DNA of 64,000 nt, from NCBI RefSeq assembly GCF_029968015.1, contig NZ_JASCIS010000010.1, positions 1 to 64,000 on the forward strand, written 5' to 3'. Every line of letters starts with the position of its first letter. The first letter of the stretch is position 1. Below, piece after piece: positions 19,951-28,289 of the stretch. Both the position numbers and the translations under genes were made by a program. The notes under the pieces were generated by a model. It saw only the letters and a program-made list of their open reading frames with translations. It searched no databases and was not told the origin of the DNA. This DNA comes from Streptomyces luteolus. GTDB lineage: Bacteria; Actinomycetota; Actinomycetes; Streptomycetales; Streptomycetaceae.

Positions 19951-20874
19951 ATGCAGCCGGACAGCCTAGGGGCCTACCTCAAGAACCGCCGCGACCGCGT
20001 CACGCCCGCCGACGTCGGCCTGCGCACCTACGGCACCGCCCGTCGCGTACCGGGCCTGCGCCGCGAGGAGTTGGCGCAGCTCGCCGGGGTGAGCGCCGGG
20101 TACTACACGCGGCTCGAACAAGGGCAGGCGGGCACCGTGTCCCAGCAGGTGCTCGACGCCCTCGCCGGGGTGCTGCGGCTTGACCCGACCGAGACGGCCC
20201 ACCTGCACAACCTCGCCCTGCGGAGCGGCAGCCGCGGCGCCCCACGGCTCGTACGGCCCCGGCCCGAGCGGCCGCACCAGCGCGTCCTGAACCTGCTCGA
20301 CGCGCTCGGCGAGGCGAGCCCGGCCGTCGTGCTCGGGCGGCGCGGCGACATCCTCGCCTGGAACCGCACCGGGCACGCCCTCGTCGCCGAACACCTCGAC
20401 TCCGACGCGCCGTGGGACCCGGCCCACCGCCCCTCCGTACCGCGGATGTTCTTCCTCGACCCGCTCGCCCGTGAACTGCACCGCAACTGGGACGAGCTGG
20501 CCCGTATCCATGTCGCGTATCTGCGGCTGACCGCGGGCCGGTACCCCACCGACGGGCGGCTCGCCGAGCTGATCGGCGAACTGACCATGCGCAGCGCGGA
20601 CTTCGCGGCCCTGTGGGCCAAGGGCGACGTCGCCGACTGCACGGTCGGGCGGATGAGCCTTCAGCACCCGACGGTCGGCGGGGTCGACGTCGACTACCAG
20701 GTGTGGCTCCAGCCTGAGAGTCCCGACCACCGCCTGGAGCTCTACACCCCGGCCGACACCGCCTCGGCGGACGCGCTGCGGCTGCTCGCGGCGCAGGTCG
20801 GGGAGGGTTCGCAGGGGCAGCGGCGGCCCACGGGGCCGGTGCCGGTCCTGCCCGGGCAGGAAGCTGTCGTCTGA
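19951..20874 (+). CDS. XRE-family regulator with MmyB-like ligand-binding domain
   Basis: 307 residues. An N-terminal helix-turn-helix (about 35-85: RRVPGLRREELAQLAGVSAGYYTRLEQGQ) is followed by a PAS-like MmyB sensor domain (about 105-280: DILAWNRTGHAL, VAYLRLTAGRYP, QVWLQPESPDHRLELYTP). Proteins of this architecture are common in Streptomyces and often control an adjacent oxidoreductase or exporter, but no such target is next to it here. The 16-bp repeat array just upstream may be its own operator. The C-terminal 25 residues are low-complexity. Confidence 0.88.
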   Translation: MQPDSLGAYLKNRRDRVTPADVGLRTYGTARRVPGLRREELAQLAGVSAGYYTRLEQGQAGTVSQQVLDALAGVLRLDPTETAHLHNLALRSGSRGAPRLVRPRPERPHQRVLNLLDALGEASPAVVLGRRGDILAWNRTGHALVAEHLDSDAPWDPAHRPSVPRMFFLDPLARELHRNWDELARIHVAYLRLTAGRYPTDGRLAELIGELTMRSADFAALWAKGDVADCTVGRMSLQHPTVGGVDVDYQVWLQPESPDHRLELYTPADTASADALRLLAAQVGEGSQGQRRPTGPVPVLPGQEAVV

Positions 20875-20920
20875 ACCTACTTCCGTCAAGGGCTTGACGG
20901 GCATTGTCCCCGGAGGCTGA

Positions 20921-20947
20921 GCTTAGGGTTTACAAGTTTTACTAAGC
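20921..20947. promoter_or_regulatory. Candidate operator upstream of rok7B7
   Basis: gcttag (20921-20926) and ctaagc (20942-20947) form a perfect 6-bp inverted repeat around an AT-rich centre (ggtttacaagttttac shape), unusual in this GC-rich DNA. It is 40-66 bp before the rok7B7 start. ROK regulators commonly bind AT-rich inverted repeats, so autoregulation is plausible. Confidence 0.4.
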
Positions 20948-20986
20948 CGGGGCCTCAGAGAAGCGGCCTCGGCAAGGGAGGTCGTC

Positions 20987-22186
20987 GTGGAGACTCCGGG
21001 GTCGCAGTCGTCGCTGCACCGGGCCAATCTCGAACGGGTCGTGCGGGCCGTGCGGATGGCGGGATCGCTCACCCAGGCGGAGATCGCCAGGACGACCGGC
21101 CTGTCGGCGGCCACGGTCTCCAACATCGTCCGGGAGCTCAAGGACAGCGGCACCGTCGAGGTCACGCCGACCTCCGCGGGCGGCCGCCGGGCCCGCAGCG
21201 TCTCGCTCAGCGGGGACGCGGGTCTGGTCGTCGGCGTCGACTTCGGGCACACGCACCTGCGCGTCGCCATCGGCAACCTGGCCCACCAGGTGCTCGCCGA
21301 GGAGGCCGAGCCCCTTGACGTGGACGCCTCCGCCGCGCAGGGCTTCGACCGGGCCGAGGAGCTGGTCAACCGGCTGATCGAGGCGAGCGGAGTGGACCGC
21401 TCCAAGGTCGCGGGCGTCGGCCTCGGCGTGCCGGGACCGATCGACGTGGAGACGGGCACGCTCGGCTCGACGGCCATCCTGCCGGGCTGGCAGGGCACGA
21501 ACCCGGGCCAGGAGCTCGCGGGCCGCCTCGGCGTCCCGGTGTATGTCGACAACGACGCCAACCTCGGCGCCCTCGGCGAGCTGGTCTGGGGCAGCGGGCG
21601 GGGCGTGAAGGACCTCGCGTACATCAAGGTGGCGAGCGGCGTCGGCGCCGGGCTCGTCATCAACGGGCAGATCTACCGCGGCCCCGGCGGCACCGCGGGC
21701 GAGATCGGGCACATCACGCTCGACGAGTCGGGCCCGGTCTGCCGCTGCGGCAACCGCGGCTGCCTGGAGACCTTCACGGCCGCGCGGTACGTCCTGCCGC
21801 TCCTTGAGTCCAGCCACGGCTCGGGCCTGACCATGGAGAAGGTCGTCGCCCTCGCGCGTGACGGCGACCCGGGCTGCCGTCGCGTGATCGCCGACGTGGG
21901 CCGGCACATCGGCAGCGGCGTCGCCAACCTGTGCAACCTGCTCAACCCCTCGCGCGTGGTGCTCGGCGGGGACCTCGCGGACTCCGGTGAGCTGGTGCTC
22001 GGGCCGATCCGCGAGTCGGTGGGGCGGTACGCGATCCCGAGCGCGGCGCGGAAGCTCTCGGTGCTGCCGGGTGCACTCGGCGGGCGGGCCGAGGTGCTCG
22101 GCGCCCTGGCGCTGGCGCTGAGCGAGATGGGCGACTCGACCCTTCTGGACGGCGCGATGCCCGCACCCACCCCCGCCTTCACCTAG
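20987..22186 (+). CDS. rok7B7: ROK-family transcriptional regulator (Rok7B7 type)
   Basis: 399 residues from GTG at 20987 (AAGGGAGG 6 bases upstream). An N-terminal winged helix (about 10-65: LTQAEIARTTGLSAATVSNIVRELK) is fused to a sugar-kinase-like ROK domain with VGVDFGHTHLRVAIGN. The zinc motif is CRCGNRGCLETF. It lies between ngcEFG and xylFGH, as does S. coelicolor Rok7B7, which is known to control the xylose transporter and to influence carbon catabolite and antibiotic control. It probably senses a sugar or sugar phosphate and acts on the xylF promoter 135 bp downstream. Confidence 0.9.
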   Translation: METPGSQSSLHRANLERVVRAVRMAGSLTQAEIARTTGLSAATVSNIVRELKDSGTVEVTPTSAGGRRARSVSLSGDAGLVVGVDFGHTHLRVAIGNLAHQVLAEEAEPLDVDASAAQGFDRAEELVNRLIEASGVDRSKVAGVGLGVPGPIDVETGTLGSTAILPGWQGTNPGQELAGRLGVPVYVDNDANLGALGELVWGSGRGVKDLAYIKVASGVGAGLVINGQIYRGPGGTAGEIGHITLDESGPVCRCGNRGCLETFTAARYVLPLLESSHGSGLTMEKVVALARDGDPGCRRVIADVGRHIGSGVANLCNLLNPSRVVLGGDLADSGELVLGPIRESVGRYAIPSAARKLSVLPGALGGRAEVLGALALALSEMGDSTLLDGAMPAPTPAFT

Positions 22187-22321
22187 CCGCCTTCACTTAG
22201 ATAACGGATGGCACCGTTGTCATCTCGTTAAGGATTTACTCCTTGACGCTGCTCTCGCGGCCGAGTTGACTTCCAGCCACCTCGGCCGCAACGACGCGGC
22301 CTCGTCAGGGAGGCACCCCTT
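22187..22321 (+). promoter_or_regulatory. xylF promoter region
   Basis: An AT-richer stretch for this genome. It contains a short inverted repeat aacgg-atggca-ccgtt (22203-22218), a TTGACG (22243-22248) that could be a -35 element, and an AGGGAGG box before xylF. The operator assignment is weak. Confidence 0.4.
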
Positions 22322-23416
22322 ATGAACGCAATGACGCGCCGCGTCGTCATAGGCACCGCGACGGTTTCCATGGCACTGGCGATGACCGCCTGTGGCAAGG
22401 CCGGAGAAGGCGAAGAGTCCAGCGGCGGCGACAGCAAGACCATCGGTCTGCTGCTGCCGGAGAACAAGACCACGCGTTACGAGACCTTCGACCGCCCGCT
22501 GATCGAGGGCAAGATCAAGGAGCTGTGCTCCGACTGCGAGGTCAAGTACAACAACGCGGCCCAGGACACCGAGACCCAGAAGAAGCAGTTCGAGGCGCTG
22601 CTCACCGAGGGCGTCAAGGTGATCATCCTGGACGCCGTCGACTACAAGGCCACCAAGTCCTGGGTGAAGAAGGCCAAGGACCAGGGCGTGAAGGTCGTCG
22701 CGTACGACCGCCTGGCCGAGGGCCCGCTCGACGCCTACGTGTCGTACGACAACGAGAAGATCGGCCGCCTGCAGGGCGAGGGTCTGGTCAAGGCGCTCGG
22801 CGAGGACGCCGCCGACGCCAACGTCGTGATGATCAACGGCTCGCCGACCGACCCGAACGCCCCGCTGTTCAAGAAGGGCGCTCACAGCGTCCTGGACAAG
22901 CAGGTCGGCAAGATCGTGTACGAGCAGGACATCCCGGACTGGTCGCCGGACCAGGCCAACAAGAAGATGGCCGCCGCGATCGACTCCCTCGGCAAGGACG
23001 GCTTCGACGGCGTCTACTCCGCCAACGACGGCATGGCCGGCGGCATCATCACCGCCCTCGACAAGCGCGACGTGAAGGTCCCGGTCGGCGGCCAGGACGC
23101 CGAACTCGCCGGTCTGCAGCGGATCCTGAGCGGCAAGCAGTCGTTCACCATCTACAAGCAGATCAAGCCGGAGGCCGAGACCACCGCCGAGATCGCCGTC
23201 CGCCTGCTGCAGGGCAAGGACATCAAGGACCTGACGCCGACGAAGGTCGACTCGATCAGCGGCGAGTTCAAGGGCACCCCGGCCAAGCTGTACGACGCCC
23301 AGATCGTGACCAAGGCGGACATCGCGGGCACGATCCTGAAGGACAAGGTGTATAAGGCGAGCGAGATCTGCACGGCGGAGTTCAAGAAGGCGTGCGCGGC
23401 GGCGGGGATCAAGTAA
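22322..23416 (+). CDS. xylF: XylF, xylose-type sugar-binding lipoprotein
   Basis: 364 residues. The signal peptide ends in a lipobox with C24 (AMTAC). The mature part is a periplasmic-binding-protein-like I fold (IGLLLPENKTTRYETFDRPLIEGKIKELC, VIILDAVDYKA, VVAYDRLAEG, GVYSANDGMAGGIITAL, VPVGGQDAELAGLQRI), typical of XylF/RbsB proteins. It delivers D-xylose, or a related pentose, to XylGH. The gene context (ROK regulator upstream, xylG and xylH downstream) fits the characterised Streptomyces xylFGH operon. A repeat hairpin separates it from xylG. Confidence 0.92.
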   Translation: MNAMTRRVVIGTATVSMALAMTACGKAGEGEESSGGDSKTIGLLLPENKTTRYETFDRPLIEGKIKELCSDCEVKYNNAAQDTETQKKQFEALLTEGVKVIILDAVDYKATKSWVKKAKDQGVKVVAYDRLAEGPLDAYVSYDNEKIGRLQGEGLVKALGEDAADANVVMINGSPTDPNAPLFKKGAHSVLDKQVGKIVYEQDIPDWSPDQANKKMAAAIDSLGKDGFDGVYSANDGMAGGIITALDKRDVKVPVGGQDAELAGLQRILSGKQSFTIYKQIKPEAETTAEIAVRLLQGKDIKDLTPTKVDSISGEFKGTPAKLYDAQIVTKADIAGTILKDKVYKASEICTAEFKKACAAAGIK

Positions 23417-23460
23417 CGGTCGTACGGCACGAGTTCAGGTTCCGTCGGCTCGGTTGCCCT

Positions 23461-23533
23461 TGATCGCCCTCCGGGCTCGTCCTCAAACTCCCCCAGCCTT
23501 CGGCCGGGAGGTGCCCCCAGACGGGCTTGATTT
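23461..23533. repeat. Dispersed hairpin repeat between xylF and xylG (copy 1)
   Basis: A roughly 73-bp element with the hairpin ctcccccagccttcggccgg-gag (TTCG-type loop). It recurs with about 92% identity at 25804-25876, so the two copies flank xylG-xylH. The sequence is a common Streptomyces intergenic repeat. Confidence 0.8.
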
Positions 23534-23614
23534 AGCCCGGTGCTCGTCCACCGGACACCCCCCCCTCGTATCTCGCAAGTCCCGCCCCATCAGGCGGCGA
23601 AGGAGATGATTCAC

Positions 23615-24445
23615 GTGTCCGCTACGCCCGTGCTGGCGTTGCGCGGAGTCTCCAAGCGGTTCGGTGCCGTGCAGGCACTCACGAACGTTCACCTGGAGAT
23701 CCACGCCGGTGAGGTGGTCGCCCTGGTCGGCGACAACGGCGCCGGCAAGTCGACCCTCGTCAAGACCATTTCGGGGGTTCACCCGATCGACGACGGCGCC
23801 CTCGTCTGGGAGGGGCGGCCCGTCCGCGTCAACCGGCCGCAGGACGCCCAGAACCTCGGCGTCGCGACCGTCTACCAGGACCTGGCGCTCTGCGACAACC
23901 TCGATGTCGTCGCCAACCTCTTCCTCGGCAGCGAGCTGAAGCACGGCCCGGTCCTGGACGAGATCGGCATGGAGAAGCGGGCCAAGGAGCTGCTCGACAC
24001 GCTCTCCATCCGCATCCCCAGCGTCCGTATCCCGGTCGCCGCGCTCTCCGGCGGCCAGCGCCAGGTCGTCGCCATCGCCCGCGCCCTCGTCGGCGACCCG
24101 AAGGTGGTCATCCTCGACGAGCCGACCGCCGCCCTCGGCGTCGAGCAGACCGCGCAGGTCCTCGACCTGGTGGAGCGGCTGCGCGAGCGCGGCCACGCCG
24201 TGATCCTCATCAGCCACAACATGGCCGACGTGCAGGCCGTCGCCGACCGCGTCGCCGTGCTGCGCCTGGGCCGCAACAACGGAGTCTTCGACGTCGCGGG
24301 CACCTCCCACGAGGAGATCATCGCCGCCATCACCGGCGCCACGGACAACGCCGTGACCCGCCGCAACGCCCGTACGAGCAACGGCGGCGGCGAGGCCGAA
24401 GCCGGCGGCGCGGACGGCACGTTCACGAAGGGGGACGCGAAGTGA
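23615..24445 (+). CDS. xylG: XylG, sugar ABC transporter ATPase (single domain)
   Basis: 276 residues from GTG at 23615. The GAAGGAG box is 9 bases upstream of this GTG but directly abuts the alternative ATG at 23606. Walker A GDNGAGKST is at 39-47, the signature is LSGGQRQVVAIARAL, and Walker B is VVILDEPTAAL. Many XylG/RbsA ATPases have two fused ABC domains; this one has a single domain and presumably works as a homodimer. Its stop overlaps the xylH start (GTGA). Confidence 0.92.
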   Translation: MSATPVLALRGVSKRFGAVQALTNVHLEIHAGEVVALVGDNGAGKSTLVKTISGVHPIDDGALVWEGRPVRVNRPQDAQNLGVATVYQDLALCDNLDVVANLFLGSELKHGPVLDEIGMEKRAKELLDTLSIRIPSVRIPVAALSGGQRQVVAIARALVGDPKVVILDEPTAALGVEQTAQVLDLVERLRERGHAVILISHNMADVQAVADRVAVLRLGRNNGVFDVAGTSHEEIIAAITGATDNAVTRRNARTSNGGGEAEAGGADGTFTKGDAK

Positions 24446-25764
24446 GCGACCTCACCAAGAAGCCCGCGCCGGACAGCGAAAACGCCGAGTCCGTAGGCAA
24501 GGAGCCGCGCGCGGCCGAGGCCAGTGCCGCCCCCGTACCGGCCGTCGACCCCCGGCTGCTCGTCCGCGAGCAGGGGCTCAAGGGCTACTGGACGGAGTTC
24601 TCGCGGAAGATCCGCGGCGGTGAGCTGGGCTCGCTGCCCGTCGTCATCGGCCTGATCGTCATCGCGATCGTCTTCCAGGCGCAGAACGACAAGTTCCTCT
24701 CCGCGAGCAGCCTCACCAACATCGCGGTGTTCACCTCCGGCCTCGGCATCATGGCCGTCGGCATCGTCTTCGTCCTGCTGCTCGGCGAGATCGACCTGTC
24801 GGTCGGCTCGGTGGCGGGCATGGGCGCCGCGGTGTGGGCGGTCCTGAACGTCAGCAACGGCTGGGGCGACTGGCCCTCGGTCCTGGTGGCCGTCCTGTGC
24901 GGCCTGGCCATCGGCGCCCTGCACGGCTTCTTCTTCGCCAAGATCGGCGTACCGGCGTTCGTCGTCACCCTCGCCGGCTTCCTCGGCTGGAGCGGTCTGC
25001 AGATCTGGCTGATGGGCAACGAGGGCAGCATCAACGCGCCCTCCGGCGGCGTCGTCGAGAGCCTCACCGGCTACTTCTTCGAGGACAAGGCCGCCGCGTA
25101 CGGCCTGGCCCTGATAGCCATCGTCGGGTACGCCGCCTCGCTGCTCCTCGACACCAAGCGCCGCAAGAGCACCGGGCTTCCGGCCCGCCCGGTCAGCGAG
25201 ATCGTGCTGCGCACCGGCGTCGTCGCGGTCCTGGTGCTCGCCGCCGCGTACGTCCTGAACGAGCTGCCCGGCTCGCGCGGACTGCCGCTCGCCCTCGTGC
25301 TGTTCCTGGCCGTCCTCGTGATCGCGGACTTCGTGGCCCGGCGCACCACGTTCGGCCGCCAGGTCTTCGCGGTCGGCGGCAGCTCGGAGGCGGCGCGCCG
25401 CGCGGGCATCAACGTGGACCGGATCCGCATCACGGTCTTCGCGATCTCCGGCATGCTCGCCGCGTTCGGCGGCCTCTTCATTGCCTCGCTCTCCGGCGGC
25501 GCGACGAAGAACCTGGGCGCGGGCAACACGCTGATGCTGGTCATCGCCGCAGCCGTCATCGGCGGTACGAGCCTCTTCGGCGGCCGCGGCAAGGTCTGGT
25601 CGGCCCTCCTCGGCATGCTCGTGCTCCAGGCCATCCAGCAGGGCCTGAACCTGCTCGGCATGGCCAGCGAGATCCAGTTCATGATCACCGGCGCGGTGCT
25701 GCTCGCGGCGGTCGTGATCGACTCGGTCTCGCGCCGTACGCAGAAGACGGCGGGGCGGGCGTAG
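24442..25764 (+). CDS. xylH: XylH, sugar ABC transporter permease
   Basis: 440 residues from a GTG overlapping xylG. A polar 60-residue N-terminus precedes about 10 membrane segments. It carries family signatures LLGEIDLSVGSVAGMGAAVWA and GVPAFVVTLAGFLGWSGLQIWL, and near the end GTSLFGGRGKVWSALLGMLVLQAIQQGLNLLG. It belongs to the XylH/RbsC/AraH permease family and completes the importer. A dispersed hairpin repeat about 40 bp downstream may end the operon. Confidence 0.93.
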   Translation: MSDLTKKPAPDSENAESVGKEPRAAEASAAPVPAVDPRLLVREQGLKGYWTEFSRKIRGGELGSLPVVIGLIVIAIVFQAQNDKFLSASSLTNIAVFTSGLGIMAVGIVFVLLLGEIDLSVGSVAGMGAAVWAVLNVSNGWGDWPSVLVAVLCGLAIGALHGFFFAKIGVPAFVVTLAGFLGWSGLQIWLMGNEGSINAPSGGVVESLTGYFFEDKAAAYGLALIAIVGYAASLLLDTKRRKSTGLPARPVSEIVLRTGVVAVLVLAAAYVLNELPGSRGLPLALVLFLAVLVIADFVARRTTFGRQVFAVGGSSEAARRAGINVDRIRITVFAISGMLAAFGGLFIASLSGGATKNLGAGNTLMLVIAAAVIGGTSLFGGRGKVWSALLGMLVLQAIQQGLNLLGMASEIQFMITGAVLLAAVVIDSVSRRTQKTAGRA

Positions 25765-25803
25765 GTCCCGTCCCACGTCCCGCACCGTCGACTCGGGCGC
25801 CGT

Positions 25804-25876
25804 CGATCGCCCTGCGGGCTCGTCCTCAATCTCCCCCAGCCTTCGGCCGGGAGGTGCCCCCAGACGGGCTGGATTT
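25804..25876. repeat. Dispersed hairpin repeat after xylH (copy 2)
   Basis: The second copy of the element at 23461-23533, in the same orientation, with the same gccttcggc hairpin core. It is placed where an operon terminator would be expected. Confidence 0.8.
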
Positions 25877-26170
25877 CGTGCCCGGCACCGACACACCCCG
25901 GTGCCGGGCACACCCCTGTCCGCCACGCCACGCCACGCCACGCCCCGCCACGACACGCCCCGCCGCGCGGGCGACGCAACCCGGACCGGCGCGGACGCGT
26001 CTCCTCGCATACGGTCGGATGCGTCCCGTACGCCCCGATGGGTGAACCCACCCGGCGGCGGGCAGTGTGGGCGGAACATTAGACTCGACAGACCCGGCAC
26101 AGCTCGAACAGCTCGACTCGAAACGCTTGACCGAACAGCTCGACCGAACCACAGAACCTAGGAGGCACGG
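25877..26170. other. dxs leader region with short repeats
   Basis: No gene is seen. A pentamer run (about four copies of cgcca around 25920-25940) and then three copies of acagctcga in 26098-26150 precede the dxs ribosome binding site (AGGAGG at 26160-26165). The promoter should be in the AT-richer part around 26070-26095. Confidence 0.5.
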
Positions 26171-28099
26171 GTGGGCCTGCTGACCCGTATCAAGGGGCCG
26201 CGCGATCTGGACCGGCTCAGCCACGAGCAGCTGGACGAGCTCGCGGCAGAGATCCGTGGCTTCCTCGTCGACGCGGTCTCCAAGACCGGTGGCCACCTGG
26301 GCCCGAACCTCGGCGTGGTCGAGCTCACCATCGCCATGCACCGTGTGTTCGACTCCCCGAAGGACAAGGTCCTCTTCGACACCGGCCACCAGAGCTACGT
26401 CCACAAACTGCTCACCGGCCGCCAGGACTTCTCCAAGCTCAAGATGAAGGGCGGCCTCTCCGGCTACCCCTCGCAGGCGGAGTCCGAGCACGACGTGATC
26501 GAGAACTCGCACGCCTCCACCGTCCTCGGCTGGGCCGACGGCCTCGCCAAGGCCAACGAGCTGCGGAAGAAGGACGACCACGTGGTGGCCGTCATCGGCG
26601 ACGGCGCCCTCACCGGCGGCATGGCCTGGGAGGCGCTCAACAACATCGCCGCCGCCAAGGACCGCCCGCTCGTCATCGTCGTCAACGACAACGAGCGTTC
26701 GTACGCCCCCACGATCGGCGGTCTCGCCAACCACCTGGCCACCCTGCGCACCACCGACGGCTACGAGCGCTTCCTGGCCCGCGGCAAGGACCTCCTGGAG
26801 CGCACCCCGGTCGTCGGCAGGCCGCTCTACGAGACCCTGCACGGCGCCAAGAAGGGCCTGAAGGACTTCATCGCCCCGCAGGGCATGTTCGAGGACCTCG
26901 GCCTGAAGTACGTCGGCCCGATCGACGGCCACGACATCGAGGCCCTGGAGTCCGCCCTGCAGCGCGCCAAGCGCTTCGGCGGCCCGGTCATCGTGCACTG
27001 CCTCACCGAGAAGGGCCGCGGCTACAAGCCCGCCCTGGACGACGAGGCGGACCGCTTCCACGCCGTCGGCAAGATCCACCCGGACACCGGCCTGCCGATC
27101 TCGTCCTCCGGCCTCGACTGGACGTCGGTCTTCGGCGAGGAGATGGTCAAGCTCGGCCACGAGCGCGAGGACATCGTCGCGATCACCGCGGCCATGCTGC
27201 AGCCGGTCGGCCTGGACAGGTTCTCCAAGGCCTTCCCGGACCGGGTGTACGACGTCGGCATCGCTGAGCAGCACGGCGCGGTCAGCGCCGCCGGCCTCGC
27301 ACACGGCGGACTGCACCCCGTCTTCGCCGTGTACGCCACGTTCCTCAACCGCGCCTTCGACCAGCTCCTGATGGACGTGGCCCTGCACAAGTGCGGCGTC
27401 ACCTTCGTCCTGGACCGGGCCGGCGTCACCGGCACGGACGGCGCCTCGCACAACGGCATGTGGGACATGTCGATCCTGCAGTGCGTGCCCGACCTGCGCA
27501 TCGCCGCCCCGCGCGACGCCGACCAGGTCCGGATGCAGCTGCGCGAGGCCGTCGCCGTCGAGGACGCCCCGACCGTGGTCCGCTTCTCCAAGGGCGCCGT
27601 CGGCCCGTCCGTGAAGGCCGTCGGCACGGTCGGCGGCATGGACGTGCTGCGCAAGCCGGGCACCAACCGGCCCGACGTCCTCCTGGTCTCCGTCGGCGCC
27701 CTCGCGCCGATGTGCCTGGAGATCGCCGACCTCCTCAACAAGCAGGGCATCAGCACCACCGTCGTGGACCCGCGCTGGGTCAAGCCCGTCGACGAAGCCC
27801 TCGCCCCGCTCGCCGAGCAGCACCGCGTCGTCGTCACCGTCGAGGACAACTCCCGCGCGGGCGGCGTCGGTTCGGCCGTGGCGCAGGGCCTGCGGGACGC
27901 CGGTGTGGACGTACCGCTGCGTGACTTCGGCATCCCGCCGCGCTTCCTCGACCACGCCTCGCGCAAGGAAGTCATGGCCGAGATCGGTCTTACGGCACCG
28001 GACATCGCCCGCCAGGTCACCGGCCTCGTCGCCAAGCTGGACGGGCGGTACGAGAACCCGGCCGCCGAACAGAACACGGTGGAGCCCGCCCGAGACTGA
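26171..28099 (+). CDS. dxs: 1-Deoxy-D-xylulose-5-phosphate synthase
   Basis: Condenses pyruvate and glyceraldehyde 3-phosphate to DXP with thiamine diphosphate. This is the first step of the MEP isoprenoid route. The protein has 642 residues from GTG with AGGAGG 6 bases upstream. The ThDP-binding motif is [16 protein letters not shown] (about 154-169) with [13 protein letters not shown] after it. [15 protein letters not shown] and the catalytic-region [16 protein letters not shown] are present, with the transketolase C-terminal domain after about 510. It is a stand-alone gene closed by a strong terminator. The xylose transporter next door is probably unrelated functionally. Confidence 0.97.
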   Translation: MGLLTRIKGPRDLDRLSHEQLDELAAEIRGFLVDAVSKTGGHLGPNLGVVELTIAMHRVFDSPKDKVLFDTGHQSYVHKLLTGRQDFSKLKMKGGLSGYPSQAESEHDVIENSHASTVLGWADGLAKANELRKKDDHVVAVIGDGALTGGMAWEALNNIAAAKDRPLVIVVNDNERSYAPTIGGLANHLATLRTTDGYERFLARGKDLLERTPVVGRPLYETLHGAKKGLKDFIAPQGMFEDLGLKYVGPIDGHDIEALESALQRAKRFGGPVIVHCLTEKGRGYKPALDDEADRFHAVGKIHPDTGLPISSSGLDWTSVFGEEMVKLGHEREDIVAITAAMLQPVGLDRFSKAFPDRVYDVGIAEQHGAVSAAGLAHGGLHPVFAVYATFLNRAFDQLLMDVALHKCGVTFVLDRAGVTGTDGASHNGMWDMSILQCVPDLRIAAPRDADQVRMQLREAVAVEDAPTVVRFSKGAVGPSVKAVGTVGGMDVLRKPGTNRPDVLLVSVGALAPMCLEIADLLNKQGISTTVVDPRWVKPVDEALAPLAEQHRVVVTVEDNSRAGGVGSAVAQGLRDAGVDVPLRDFGIPPRFLDHASRKEVMAEIGLTAPDIARQVTGLVAKLDGRYENPAAEQNTVEPARD

Positions 28100-28150
28100 T
28101 CCGAACGGCGTACGCACACCACGGAACAGCGGCGCCCGCAAGGCGTCATC

Positions 28151-28193
28151 AGGCCCGGTCCGGCCACCCCCTACGGGTGGCCGGGCCGGGCCT
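28151..28193 (+). terminator. Strong terminator after dxs
   Basis: aggcccggtccggccaccc (28151-28169) pairs with gggtggccgggccgggcct (28175-28193), a 19-bp stem with one G-U pair and a 5-base loop. TTTC follows. Confidence 0.88.
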
Positions 28194-28289
28194 TTCGTGT
28201 GAAACTCCTTGCCATTCGGGCATACCGGCACACAGGCACGCCGCACAGATTTCGATCATGGCGAGCATCGTCAGCAAGGGAGCACGCCC

